Assembly: GCF_011045125.1 (NCBI RefSeq)
Contig: NZ_JAAKZF010000040.1
Location: forward strand, 1-53,261
Reading direction: 5' to 3'
Length of the DNA: 53,261 nt
Source of the DNA: Allomesorhizobium camelthorni
GTDB lineage: Bacteria; Pseudomonadota; Alphaproteobacteria; Rhizobiales; Rhizobiaceae
Below are positions 24,773 to 33,483 of this stretch, piece by piece. Position numbers and translations under genes: made by a program. How positions within the stretch are numbered: the first letter of the stretch is position 1; every line of letters starts with the position of its first letter. Below the pieces are notes generated by a model that was not told where the DNA came from, made no database searches, and worked only from the letters and a program-made list of their open reading frames with translations.

Positions 24773-25759
24773 TTAAATGCCCCACCTTAAAGCAGCCGTC
24801 TGCACCGGCGCATCCCAGAGTTTGGTTGTGCGGCCATCCAGCATGGTGAGCGTGATCGAGCAGCCGGCCATGTCGAGCGATGTCACGTAGGATCCGACCA
24901 GCGAGCGCGCTATGTTCACGCCGTGCTTTTCCAGCATTTTCCGCGCGCTGTTGTACATCAGATAAAGCTCCATCGACGGCGTGCCGCCGAAGCCGTTGAC
25001 GAAGAGCAGCGCGTTGCCATTCGCGGCCGAGCCGAGATCGCCGGCGATCGCCGCGCAAATCTCCTCGGCGATGGCGTCGGCCGGCAAAAGCTTGCCGCGA
25101 CGGCGGCCGGGCTCGCCGTGGATGCCGACGCCGAACTCCATCTCGTCGTCGGCGATCTCGAAATTCGGCTTGCCGGCGGCGGGAACGGTGCACGAGGTAA
25201 GCGCCACGCCCATCGAGCGGGTGGCGCGGTTGACCTTGTCGCCGAGCTCCTTGAGATCTTTCAGCGCCATACCTTCCTCGGCTGCGGCACCCAGAATCTT
25301 CTCCACCACCAGCGTACCGGCGACGCCGCGCCGGCCGGTCGTGTAGAGCGAATCCTCCACCGCCACGTCGTCATTGGTGACGACCTGCATGACGCCTTCC
25401 GACATCTCGGCGGCCATGTCGAAGTTCATCACGTCGCCTTCGTAGTTCTTGACGATGAACAGGCAACCGGCGCCCGTGTTCACCTCGGCGCCGGCCTCCA
25501 TCATCTGGTCCGGCGTCGGCGAGGTGAACACCTGGCCGGGGCAGGCGGCGTCGAGCATGCCGTGGCCGACGAGCCCGCCATGCAGCGGCTCATGGCCGGA
25601 GCCGCCGCCCGAGATCAGCGCCACCTTGCCTGTTTTCAGCGCTTTGCGGCGGATGAACTTATGGCCGCCGCCGAGCGTAACGATGTCGGAATGCGCCGCC
25701 GCAAAGCCATCGAGGCTTTCGGTCAGCACTGTATCGACGGCGTTGATGAACTTCTTCAT
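24773..25759 (-). CDS. dhaK: Dihydroxyacetone kinase subunit DhaK
   Basis: 328 residues. It has the DhaK N-terminal start (MKKFINAVDTVLTESLDGF), the substrate pocket GGGSGHEPLHGG (His56), the D of YEGDVMNF (Asp109), and the His214 of GIHGEPG, which forms the covalent hemiaminal with dihydroxyacetone in the family. DhaK binds the triose and receives phosphate from the ADP cofactor on DhaL. The start at 25759 follows GGGAGGGA by 5 bases; an upstream open extension is ignored. It is the last gene of the long minus-strand operon, separated from the HTH protein by about 60 bp, and lies apart from dhaL and dhaM. Confidence 0.93.
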   Translation of the reverse strand: MKKFINAVDTVLTESLDGFAAAHSDIVTLGGGHKFIRRKALKTGKVALISGGGSGHEPLHGGLVGHGMLDAACPGQVFTSPTPDQMMEAGAEVNTGAGCLFIVKNYEGDVMNFDMAAEMSEGVMQVVTNDDVAVEDSLYTTGRRGVAGTLVVEKILGAAAEEGMALKDLKELGDKVNRATRSMGVALTSCTVPAAGKPNFEIADDEMEFGVGIHGEPGRRRGKLLPADAIAEEICAAIAGDLGSAANGNALLFVNGFGGTPSMELYLMYNSARKMLEKHGVNIARSLVGSYVTSLDMAGCSITLTMLDGRTTKLWDAPVQTAALRWGI

Positions 25760-25820
25760 GTCTCCCTCCCGTTGCCCGTCTCGCGGACCCCTCAGCCGGC
25801 GGTCCGGATGGATTGCTGGT

Positions 25821-26246
25821 TTACCCGCCCTTGGCGATGCTGGTGATCCTGTGGATGAAGTCGTTGATGGCGCGGTCGAGCGCCGCGTTCTGTTTGGCGT
25901 CGCCAAGGTCCGGCACGGTCAGAGAGATGTGGCGGGTCCGGCGCATCTCGCCGTCGACTGGCACCTTTCCCGGATGTGCGATGCGGTAAGCGGCGAGGAA
26001 CGCATCGCGGTCCTGCTGGCTGAAATGGCAGAGGGAGAATATCGCCTGCAGGTGCTTTGACGGGATCGGCGTCGAATAGGTCGGGCTGGTGATCTGCGTG
26101 ACGAAGCTGCGATGCTTGCCCAGCGCATCGGCGAGCCGCTGACGCGTTCCGGACGGGCGTTGCTCGATCACCGCCGACAGCACGCTCTTGTAGGCGCGTA
26201 TCGCTGTCTCGGCGTCGACCGGTGCGGGTGGCGGCTTTGTCGCCAT
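25821..26246 (-). CDS. Small HTH-like protein of the Dha/PTS cluster
   Basis: 141 residues, not a family I can name. The middle (TRQRLADALGKHRSFVTQIT, then SPTYSTPIPSKHLQAIFSLC) looks like a helix-turn-helix of the Xre/lambda-repressor kind, followed by SQQDRDAFLAAYRIAHPGK. The C-terminus is a helical tail. It starts 2 bp after the EI stop and precedes dhaK. In this position it could be a local regulator that responds to PTS phosphorylation or triose status; that is inference. Confidence 0.7.
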   Translation of the reverse strand: MATKPPPAPVDAETAIRAYKSVLSAVIEQRPSGTRQRLADALGKHRSFVTQITSPTYSTPIPSKHLQAIFSLCHFSQQDRDAFLAAYRIAHPGKVPVDGEMRRTRHISLTVPDLGDAKQNAALDRAINDFIHRITSIAKGG

Positions 26247-26248
26247 CG

Positions 26249-27835
26249 CTAAAGCCTGACGCCTGATATCGCCACCTTGGCGAGGGCCAGCTGCGCCGGC
26301 GCCACCGAGAGGTCGCGCAGACCGGCCTCGAGCAAATGAGGGATGGCGGCCGGATCGCCGCCGGCGTCGCCGCACAAGCTGACCGATATGGCGTGCCGCG
26401 TACCGAATTCCGCCACCGACGCGATGAGCCTCAACACCGCCGGGGTGGTCACGGAATTTAGCGCCGCCACCGCCGTGTTGTCGCGCGCCGCCGCCATCAC
26501 ATATTGCGACAGATCGTTCGAGCCGATCGAGAAGAAGGCGGCGTCGGAGAAGAGTTCCGGTGCGATCGCCACCGACGGCACTTCGACCATGATGCCGAGC
26601 GGCGGAATGGAATGCGGTTCGCCTGTATCGGCAAGGTTTCTCGCCTCCTGCGCGAACAGCGCCGCCGCGCGGGCATATTCCTCCGGCACCGCGATCATCG
26701 GGAACATCACCTTCAGGTTGCCGTGCATCGCTGCGCGGAGCAACGCCCTGATCTGAACGCGGAAAACGTCCGGCCGCGCCAGCGACAGGCGTATGCCGCG
26801 CAGGCCGAGGAAGGGGTTGCTTTCCTCGACGGTGAAGCCTGGCACCGGCTTGTCTCCGCCGGCGTCGATGGTGCGGATCGTCACCGGCTTGCCGACGGCC
26901 CATTCGAGAACCTTCCGGTAGGCACGGTACTGCGTCTCCTCGTCAGGCAATTCCTTGCCAAACAGGAACTCCGTCCGCATCAGCCCGACGCCGTCACAGG
27001 TCGTGATGTCGATGCCGTCGACATCGGCGGGATCGGCGATGTTGACCAGCACGCGCACCGGCGTTCCGTCGGTTGTCATTGCCGGCTTGCGCAGATGGTC
27101 CTCAGCTGCGCGGCGACGCGCTGCGAACGCCTCCGCCGACGCCCGGAAGAGATCGGCACCTTCGCTCGCGTCGCCAAGCAGGATGCTTCCATGTTCGGCA
27201 TCGAGCAGCGCTGACCCCTGGAAATCGGTCGGGACCGGTCCGAGACCCACCACCATCGGCACGCCGCGCGAGCGGGCGAGCATCGCAACATGGCTGGCAG
27301 AGCTGCCCTTCGACAGCGCGATGCCGCCGCCGGCCGACCAGTCGGTCGCCAGGAAACGGGTCGGCGCGATGTCCTCGCCGAACAGGATCGCGCCGGGCGG
27401 AGCGATTCTGTCTCCGGCGGAGGTCAGCGCGTCGAGCACTTGCTGGCGTATGTCTCTCAGGTCCGCCGCCCGCGCCCGGAAATATTCGTCCTCGGCCGCC
27501 TCGTAGCCCTCTATCTGTTCGACGAGGGCATCGGACCACGCCTCGTCCGCTGGGACGCCTGCATCGATCGCATCGAAAGCCGTCCCGGAGAGCGAATCGT
27601 CGGTGAGCATGGCGAGCTGGAACTCCAGCATGTCGGCTGCTTCGCCGGTGGAGGCGGCGGCAAGCGCCGCAAGTTGCTCCGATGCCGCTTCGATTGCCGC
27701 TCTCAGCGCTTCGGCCTCTGCTGCCCCGGAACCCTTGGCGACGTAGCTGACGGCGCCGCCCTCCAGGCAGAAGATCGGGCCTTCCGCATAGCCTCCTGAA
27801 GCGGGCGTTCCAGTGAGCCTAAGCGGTCCGGACAT
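26249..27835 (-). CDS. PTS enzyme I-type phosphoenolpyruvate-protein phosphotransferase
   Basis: 528 residues with the EI domain order: a helical HPr-binding domain, the phosphohistidine motif GSSASHVAMLARSRGVPMVV (His182), and a TIM-barrel PEP-binding domain with VGLMRTEFLF, IRTIDAGGDKP, NPFLGLRGIR and the late SLCGDAGGDP (active-site Cys). EI takes phosphate from PEP and passes it to HPr, then DhaM, and finally DhaL-bound ADP. It is slightly shorter than general EI (about 570). The start at 27835 overlaps the HPr gene by 17 bp. In some species the EI, HPr and IIA domains are one DhaM protein; here they are separate. Confidence 0.92.
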   Translation of the reverse strand: MSGPLRLTGTPASGGYAEGPIFCLEGGAVSYVAKGSGAAEAEALRAAIEAASEQLAALAAASTGEAADMLEFQLAMLTDDSLSGTAFDAIDAGVPADEAWSDALVEQIEGYEAAEDEYFRARAADLRDIRQQVLDALTSAGDRIAPPGAILFGEDIAPTRFLATDWSAGGGIALSKGSSASHVAMLARSRGVPMVVGLGPVPTDFQGSALLDAEHGSILLGDASEGADLFRASAEAFAARRRAAEDHLRKPAMTTDGTPVRVLVNIADPADVDGIDITTCDGVGLMRTEFLFGKELPDEETQYRAYRKVLEWAVGKPVTIRTIDAGGDKPVPGFTVEESNPFLGLRGIRLSLARPDVFRVQIRALLRAAMHGNLKVMFPMIAVPEEYARAAALFAQEARNLADTGEPHSIPPLGIMVEVPSVAIAPELFSDAAFFSIGSNDLSQYVMAAARDNTAVAALNSVTTPAVLRLIASVAEFGTRHAISVSLCGDAGGDPAAIPHLLEAGLRDLSVAPAQLALAKVAISGVRL

Positions 27836-28151
27836 GGGCTTCGCCCTCGGCCGCCTCGTCGAAATCCCGCTCGACCAGTGCGACCAAAGCATTGACGGCG
27901 CTCTCGGCGCCTTCACCACTGGCCCTCAGGTGCAGAATGGTGCCCTTGGGCGCCTTCGCCGCCATCACCTTGACGATCGATTTCGCGTCGAACCACGGCC
28001 CTTCGGGAGCGAGCGCCATCTCGACATCGGCCGCAAACGTTTTCGCCAGTTTGGTGAACTTCACCGAGGGGCGGGCGTGGAGCCCGACCTCGTGGGTGAT
28101 TTCGACCCGTGCCGCTGCTCTCGCCGACATTATCTGTTCCCGTTCATTCAT
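27819..28151 (-). CDS. HPr-family phosphocarrier protein
   Basis: 110 residues. The core HPr fold starts with VEITHEVGLHARPSVKFTKL; His25 in GLHARPS is the phosphorylation site. The regulatory serine region reads DAKSIVKVMAAKAPKG, where the Ser sits where Ser46 is in Gram-positive HPr, but in this group the role is unclear. It has a short N-terminal extension compared with an 88-residue HPr; an ATG at 28130 would remove 7 residues. The start overlaps the dhaM stop (ATGA). Confidence 0.9.
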   Translation of the reverse strand: MNEREQIMSARAAARVEITHEVGLHARPSVKFTKLAKTFAADVEMALAPEGPWFDAKSIVKVMAAKAPKGTILHLRASGEGAESAVNALVALVERDFDEAAEGEAHVRTA

Positions 28152-28537
28152 GCCGGCGCCAGCTCATGCGCAGTCGCCACGACTTCCTTGAGCGAAGCTC
28201 CGCCCGACGCTTCCGTCGCGGCCATCACCGCACCTTCGACGATCGGCGCATTGCATATCACGATGCGGCTCGCGCGTGGCTCGCCTATCATTTCGACGGC
28301 CATCTCGCTATTGGTCTCGGCGCCGCCGAGATCAACCAGGATCGCAACGCCCGCTTCCGACCAGGCCTTCTCGATCGCCTCCATGATCGCGCCGACCTGC
28401 GTTCCGAGCCCACCGTCAGGATTGCCGCCGCACCAGGCGAGCGGCACTTCCTCGCCGACCATCTGGCGCACCATGTCGGCGGTGCCTTCGGCTATTTTCG
28501 GCGAATGCGAGACGATGACGATGCCGACATTTTTCAT
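28148..28537 (-). CDS. dhaM: DhaM-type PTS IIA subunit
   Basis: 129 residues of the mannose-type EIIA fold. It opens MKNVGIVIVSHSPKIAEG, with His11 as the phosphoacceptor, and has LVDLGGAETNSEMAVEM, the DLGGA/SLGSA-type motif of DhaM IIA domains. It passes phosphate from HPr to ADP bound in DhaL. Only the IIA domain is present; HPr and EI follow as separate genes. The ATG at 28537 overlaps the dhaL stop by 4 bp. Confidence 0.9.
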   Translation of the reverse strand: MKNVGIVIVSHSPKIAEGTADMVRQMVGEEVPLAWCGGNPDGGLGTQVGAIMEAIEKAWSEAGVAILVDLGGAETNSEMAVEMIGEPRASRIVICNAPIVEGAVMAATEASGGASLKEVVATAHELAPA

Positions 28538-29157
28538 GCACTGGGCTCCAGCGTTTCGGCGATGGCGCGCGTAATCAAGGCCGCAGAACGCGCCCCGGGG
28601 TCCATATGGCCAATCGAACGGTCGCCGAGGAAGGACGCGCGCCCGCGTATCGCCTTCATGGGTTTGGTCGCCTCGGCAGCGGCATCGGCAGCAGCGGCCA
28701 CTTCGTCCGCGCTCTTGCCCTCCGCGACTGCGCATTGCACCGGATAGAGCACGTCGAGCATCGTCTTCTGTCCGGCCTGCGACTTGCCGCGCGCGGCGAC
28801 GGCATCGATTGACTTCGCAAGAGCAGCGGCCAGCTCGGCACGGTCTGGCTCGGCCGGTAGCTCCTTGCCAAGCGTCATGAACAGCGTGCCGAACAGCGGT
28901 CCGGAAGCCCCGCCGACGGTCATCACCAGCTTGGTGCCGATGGCCTTCAACGCTTCGGGCAGGGGCTTTTCCGCCAGCGCCGCCGTTTCCGCGCGCACCG
29001 CCTCGAAGCCGCGCTTCATGTTCAGCCCGTGATCGCCATCGCCGATCGCCCGGTCGAGCGCGGTCAGTTCGTCGGCATGCGCCGCTATCGTGTCGGCGAG
29101 TTCAGTGATCAGCGCCTTGAGGTCAATCCCAGTCATAGCCGCGGTATTCATCGTCAT
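28534..29157 (-). CDS. dhaL: Dihydroxyacetone kinase subunit DhaL
   Basis: 207 residues. The Mg-ADP site LDRAIGDGDHGLNMKRGF has the three Asp ligands (35, 40, 42), and the nucleotide-binding loop GGASGPLFGTLF is present, as is the C-terminal DPGA text. The ADP stays bound as a cofactor and is re-phosphorylated by DhaM. The start at 29157 overlaps the stop of the upstream ABC ATPase, so transport and phosphorylation are translationally coupled. Confidence 0.92.
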   Translation of the reverse strand: MTMNTAAMTGIDLKALITELADTIAAHADELTALDRAIGDGDHGLNMKRGFEAVRAETAALAEKPLPEALKAIGTKLVMTVGGASGPLFGTLFMTLGKELPAEPDRAELAAALAKSIDAVAARGKSQAGQKTMLDVLYPVQCAVAEGKSADEVAAAADAAAEATKPMKAIRGRASFLGDRSIGHMDPGARSAALITRAIAETLEPSA

Positions 29158-30170
29158 TCAGCAATCCTGTTGCCTGCGCCGTCGAAATAGAGCGGTGACT
29201 TCAGCCGGACCGTAACTCGGTCGCCCTTGTCGAACAGCGTATCCGGGTCGGTCAACGTCACCAGTCTGCGATTCCCGACCTTAAGATGCAGATGGTTCTG
29301 GTCGCCCAGATGCTCGACCCAGTCAACCGTCCCGTCGGCGGGGCCGTTCGCGGCCTTGCGGATTGTCAGGTGCTCGGTGCGCGCGCCGATCGTCTTAGTA
29401 CCGGTCGGCGCCGCCCCTTCCGGCAGCAGGTCGGCGGGCAGCAGGTTGATCGCAGGCTGGCCGAGCCGGGCGGCGACATGCAGGTTCGCCGGCTCCGTAT
29501 AGATCTCCCTGGGCGTGCCGATCTGCGCCAGCCGGCTCTCGGCGAGGATGCCGATGCGGTCGGCCATGGTCATTGCCTCGATCTGGTCGTGGGTGACGTA
29601 GAGCATTGTTGAGCCGAGCTCGGCTTGGATCCGCTTCAGCTCAAGCCTCAGATCGCCGCGCAGCTTTGCGTCGAGCGAAGATAGCGGCTCGTCCATCAGA
29701 TAGATCGCCGGCTTGCGCACCAGCGCACGGCCGATCGCCACGCGCTGCATCTCGCCGCCGGAAAGCCTGGTCGATCTGCTTTCCAGCTTGTGGTCGATGC
29801 GCACCAGCTTCGCGACTTCCAGCACCCGGCTCTTGATCTCGGCTTCCGACCACTTGCGGGCGGGTGAGCGCAGCGGGAAGGCGAGGTTTTCGGCAACAGT
29901 GAGGTGAGGATAGAGGGAATATTGCTGGAACACGAAGGCCACGTCGCGCGAAGCCGGCTCGAGCTTCGTCACATCTCGCCCGCCGATGACGATCGAGCCG
30001 CTGTCGGGTCGTTCCAGCCCCGCGACGAGGCGAAGTGTCGTCGTCTTGCCGGCGCCTGTCGGGCCGAGCAGAACGACGAACTCGCCGTCCTTGATAGAGA
30101 GCGTCAGCCCGTCGACGGCTTGTGTGTCGCCGAACGCCTTGCACACGCCGCGCAGCGAAACGTCAGCCAT
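29154..30170 (-). CDS. Sugar/polyol ABC transporter ATPase B (MalK/UgpC type)
   Basis: 338 residues with Walker A GPTGAGKT, Q-loop VFQQYSLYPHLTV, signature LSGGEMQR, Walker B IYLMDEPLSSLDA, H-loop VTHDQIEAM and a C-terminal MalK-like regulatory domain (TKTIGARTEHLTI). It overlaps the companion ATPase by 8 bp at its start and dhaL by 4 bp at its end. The pair of ATPases, two permeases and a small membrane protein recall the rhizobial glycerol importer (GlpSTPQU type), but the substrate here is more likely a triose or polyol leading to dihydroxyacetone. Confidence 0.9.
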   Translation of the reverse strand: MADVSLRGVCKAFGDTQAVDGLTLSIKDGEFVVLLGPTGAGKTTTLRLVAGLERPDSGSIVIGGRDVTKLEPASRDVAFVFQQYSLYPHLTVAENLAFPLRSPARKWSEAEIKSRVLEVAKLVRIDHKLESRSTRLSGGEMQRVAIGRALVRKPAIYLMDEPLSSLDAKLRGDLRLELKRIQAELGSTMLYVTHDQIEAMTMADRIGILAESRLAQIGTPREIYTEPANLHVAARLGQPAINLLPADLLPEGAAPTGTKTIGARTEHLTIRKAANGPADGTVDWVEHLGDQNHLHLKVGNRRLVTLTDPDTLFDKGDRVTVRLKSPLYFDGAGNRIAE

Positions 30171-31269
30171 GCGCGGCTCCTCCCATATTGTCCCTGGCGC
30201 CGGTCAGGATCGCTCGGCCCGAGGCCTTTTCGAACAAGGAAAGCCGTTGGGCATTGAACGAAAGCCCTACCGGCTCGCCCATGCGCAGCGGGAGGTCGGC
30301 GGCCACGCGCGCCTTCAGCATCCCGTCCGCCGTCTCGACCGCGACGATCTGCGTGGTGCCGAGATATTCGGTGCCGTAGATCGAGCCGCGCAGCTTCGAG
30401 GCATCGTCGAAGCGGATGTGTTCGGGCCTGACTCCGAGCGCAAAATCGGCCAGCGCGAAATCCTCACGGATTTCCGGCACGACGACACTCGCCCCCTGCA
30501 CGACGATTTCCTTCGCGCCTTTCTGGAGGCTGCCACCGAATTTCAAAAAGTTCATCGGCGGCGAACCAATGAAGTCGGCGACGAACATTGACGCCGGATG
30601 ATCGTAGATCTCCTTTGGCGTGCCGAACTGTTCGATGGCGCCGTGGTTCATCACCGCGATCTTGTCGGCCATGGACATGGCTTCCAACTGGTCGTGCGTG
30701 ACATAGACCGTGGTCGCGTGGATGCGGTTGTGCATCTCGCGCAACTCATGCACCATCAGGTCGCGGAACTCGGCATCGAGCGTGCCGAGCGGCTCATCCA
30801 TGAGAAAACATTTCGGCCGCCTGACGATCGCGCGGCCGAGCGCGACGCGCTGGCGGTCGCCGCCGGCGAGCCCCGACACCGGGCGATCGAGCAGATGGTC
30901 GATGCGCAGAAGCCTGGCCGTCTCCTCTACGCGCTGCCTGATCTCGGCCTTCGGCATGCCTTGCGCGAGCAGGGGAAAGCCCATGTTCTTGCGCACGTTC
31001 ATGTGAGGGTAGAGCGCGAAGAGCTGGAAGACGAACGCAATATCTCGTTCCCTCGCGCGCAACATTGTCACTTCTTCTCCGCCGAGAAGGATCCTGCCGC
31101 CGGTCGGCAGTTCCAGCCCCGCGATCATCCTGAGCGTCGTCGTCTTGCCGCAGCCGGATGGCCCGAGCATGACGAAGAACTCGCCGTCATTGACGACGAA
31201 GTTGGAATCCTGGACCGCGACGAACGATCCGAATTCCTTCCTCAGGTTCTGGACGCGTATCTCGGCCAT
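30163..31269 (-). CDS. Sugar/polyol ABC transporter ATPase A, with a non-standard signature
   Basis: 368 residues with Walker A GPSGCGKTT, Q-loop VFQLFALYPHMNV, Walker B CFLMDEPLGTLDA and H-loop VTHDQLEAM. The signature motif reads LAGGDRQR instead of LSGGQ, while its partner has LSGGEMQR, so the heterodimer may have one weaker ATP site. A MalK-type C-terminal domain is present (LGVRPEHIRF). The start at 31269 follows the small membrane protein gene by 3 bp. Confidence 0.9.
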   Translation of the reverse strand: MAEIRVQNLRKEFGSFVAVQDSNFVVNDGEFFVMLGPSGCGKTTTLRMIAGLELPTGGRILLGGEEVTMLRARERDIAFVFQLFALYPHMNVRKNMGFPLLAQGMPKAEIRQRVEETARLLRIDHLLDRPVSGLAGGDRQRVALGRAIVRRPKCFLMDEPLGTLDAEFRDLMVHELREMHNRIHATTVYVTHDQLEAMSMADKIAVMNHGAIEQFGTPKEIYDHPASMFVADFIGSPPMNFLKFGGSLQKGAKEIVVQGASVVVPEIREDFALADFALGVRPEHIRFDDASKLRGSIYGTEYLGTTQIVAVETADGMLKARVAADLPLRMGEPVGLSFNAQRLSLFEKASGRAILTGARDNMGGAAHG

Positions 31270-31272
31270 CGC

Positions 31273-31479
31273 CTACTCCGGGAACTTCGAGACGATGATG
31301 AACATAGCGGTGCCGAACAGCATCGTAACGAACGACCAGGTGTAGAGCGTCAGCGCGAAAGGCTGGAACAACATCAGGAAGCCGATGCCGATGATCCCTG
31401 TTGCGATGTTCTCCAATAGCCCGCGGCGCAGCCAGGCCGGCCAGTTCGAGCGGCGTTTCCTTGTCGTTGCCGCGCTCAT
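31273..31479 (-). CDS. Small integral membrane protein of the importer operon
   Basis: 68 residues. A basic N-terminus (TRKRRSNWPAWLRRG) leads into two hydrophobic helices (NIATGIIGIGFLMLF and WSFVTMLFGTAMFIIVS). The start overlaps the permease stop (ATGA), so it is a real coupled gene. A small membrane protein of unknown role also occurs in rhizobial glycerol importer operons. It might stabilise the permease complex, but no function is known to me. Confidence 0.75.
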   Translation of the reverse strand: MSAATTRKRRSNWPAWLRRGLLENIATGIIGIGFLMLFQPFALTLYTWSFVTMLFGTAMFIIVSKFPE

Positions 31480-32423
31480 TTGCGCACCGCTCCGAAGGTG
31501 ATGCCGCGCAGCAGCTGCTTTCTCAGCAGGATGGTGAACACCAGGATCGGCACCAGGAACACGGTCGTTCCGGCGGCCACCGCCGGCCAGTCCTGGCCGC
31601 CTTCGCCGATGATGGTGGGGATGAAGGGCGGCGCGGTCTGCGCTGTGCCCGAGGTCAGGAGAGACGCGAAGGCGTATTCGTTCCAGGCGAAGATCAGGCA
31701 GAAGATCGCCGTCGCAGCGATGCCGGTCGTCGCCTGCGGCAGCACTACCTTGCGGAAAGCCTGCAGCCGCGTGTAGCCGTCGATCATCGCGGCTTCCTCG
31801 TACTCCCTGGGAATCTCGTCGATGAAGCCCTTGAGCAGCCACACCGCCAGCGACACGTTGACCGCCGTGTAGAGCAGGATCATGCCGAGCGCCGTGTCGG
31901 AGAGGCCGAGCTCGCGATACATCAGATAGATCGGGATCGCCACGGCGATCGGCGGCATGAAACGCGTCGACAGGATGAAGAACAGCAAGTCGTCGGCGAG
32001 CGGCACGCGGAAGCGCGAGAAACCGTAGGCGGCGAGCGTGCCGAGGAACACCGCGCAAAATGTCGAGCCGAAGGCGATGATCAGCGAGTTGACGAAGCGC
32101 GGCAGGAAGTTCGACGGCCCGGCGATCACCATGTTGCGCTTGCGCGTGGTCTCGTCGCAAAAGCTCGTCGCAGGCGGCAGCGAGTTGATGTATTCCGGCG
32201 TCTGCCGCGTGCGCGTCGTGAACAAATTGCAATAGCCCTCGATCGACGGGGTGAAGACGATCTTCGGCGGATAGGCGATCGAGTCCGGCGGCGTCTTGAA
32301 GCTCGTCGCGAAGATCCAGAACAGCGGGATCATCGAGATCAGCGCATAGACGATCACCAGCGTCGCTGCGGCGCGCTTCGAGGTCGTGCTCGGCTCGACG
32401 ACCGAATGGGCGGCGGCGCTCAT
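31476..32423 (-). CDS. ABC transporter permease (MalG type)
   Basis: 315 residues with six predicted membrane helices and the MalG EAA loop near residue 210 (EIPREYEEAAMIDGYTRLQA). A periplasmic insert of about 65 residues lies between the first two helices (residues about 55-115). The C-terminus QLLRGITFGAVRK is typical. The ATG at 32423 overlaps the stop of the other permease by 4 bp. Confidence 0.9.
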   Translation of the reverse strand: MSAAAHSVVEPSTTSKRAAATLVIVYALISMIPLFWIFATSFKTPPDSIAYPPKIVFTPSIEGYCNLFTTRTRQTPEYINSLPPATSFCDETTRKRNMVIAGPSNFLPRFVNSLIIAFGSTFCAVFLGTLAAYGFSRFRVPLADDLLFFILSTRFMPPIAVAIPIYLMYRELGLSDTALGMILLYTAVNVSLAVWLLKGFIDEIPREYEEAAMIDGYTRLQAFRKVVLPQATTGIAATAIFCLIFAWNEYAFASLLTSGTAQTAPPFIPTIIGEGGQDWPAVAAGTTVFLVPILVFTILLRKQLLRGITFGAVRK

Positions 32424-33421
32424 CGGCTTTTCACCCTGTTCAGCACTTTGACGTAGATGTTGGCGAGCCCGAAGACGGCGACGAAGAGAATGATGGCGAA
32501 GGCCGATGAGAAGCCGGTACGCCATTTCTCGAAGGCTTCACGCTTCAGCGTGATGGATGCGACTTCCGTGGTCGAGCCCGGCCCACCGCCGGTCAGGAGG
32601 TTCACCATGTCGAACATCTTGAAGTTCTCGATGCCGCGGAAGAGCACCGCCAGCATGATGAATGGCAGCGCCATCGGCAGCGTGATCGACCAGAACTGCC
32701 GCCAGTTCGACGCGCGGTCGACCTCGGCGGCCTCGTAGATGTAGTCGGGGATCGAACGCAGGCCGGCGAGGCAGATCAGCATCACATAGGGCGTCCACAT
32801 CCAGGTATCGACGATGATGATCGCCCACGGCGCCAGCGTCACGTTGGACAACATCAGTATGTCGGTGGTGGGGATGCCGGTGAAGAAAGAGACGACATAG
32901 GTGAAGAGCCCGATCTGCGGCTCGTAGAGGAAGCGCCAGAAGTTGCCGACCACCGCCGGCGACAGCATCATCGGCACCAGGATGATCGTGGTCCAGAACG
33001 CGTGTCCGCGGAACTTGCGGTCGATCAGATAGGCGAGCGAAAAGCCGATCAGCGTCTGCAAGAGGATCGTCCAGAACACGAAATGCGCGGTCGCCTGCAT
33101 GGCGATCCAGGTGTCGGTGTCGGTTAGGATGCGCGAATAGTTGGAGAGGCCGATATTCTTGATCGGCTCGTTCGGCCGGTTGGCGCGGTAGTTCGTGAAG
33201 GAGAGCTGGATCGCCCAGATCAGCGGAAAGATGTTGATCGCCAGCAAAAGAACGATCGTCGGCGCGATGAACAGCCAGGCGACCATCCGGTCGGAAAGCC
33301 CGCGCACACGGCTCGCCAGCGTTTCAGGCGTCGCCCGTGCCGCAGCTTCCGCCGCCCGATCCAGTATCGACGAGGTGGTGTCGGTCACGACAGGTTTTCC
33401 GCTGGGCAAAAGTTCTTGCAT
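32420..33421 (-). CDS. ABC transporter permease (MalF/UgpA type)
   Basis: 333 residues with a cytosolic N-terminal tail of about 40, then six helices beginning MVAWLFIAPTIVLLLAINIF. The EAA loop reads IPDYIYEAAEVDRASNWRQF. I favour the ATG at 33421 (MQELLPSG); a GTG at 33448 would add nine residues and has a poorer upstream sequence. It is the second gene of the operon, 62 bp after the binding protein, a common distance where extra binding protein must be made. Confidence 0.88.
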   Translation of the reverse strand: MQELLPSGKPVVTDTTSSILDRAAEAAARATPETLASRVRGLSDRMVAWLFIAPTIVLLLAINIFPLIWAIQLSFTNYRANRPNEPIKNIGLSNYSRILTDTDTWIAMQATAHFVFWTILLQTLIGFSLAYLIDRKFRGHAFWTTIILVPMMLSPAVVGNFWRFLYEPQIGLFTYVVSFFTGIPTTDILMLSNVTLAPWAIIIVDTWMWTPYVMLICLAGLRSIPDYIYEAAEVDRASNWRQFWSITLPMALPFIMLAVLFRGIENFKMFDMVNLLTGGGPGSTTEVASITLKREAFEKWRTGFSSAFAIILFVAVFGLANIYVKVLNRVKSR

Positions 33422-33483
33422 GTCTCGGATATCTCCGCCCCGCGCCACTCTACGTGGCTCGGGGCGGGCTTGGGAGGCGACGG

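Noticed and set aside
31273-32232. A 319-codon minus-strand frame containing the small membrane protein
   Set aside because: Only its last 68 codons have coding character and a coupled start; the upstream part is out of frame with the MalG-type permease.
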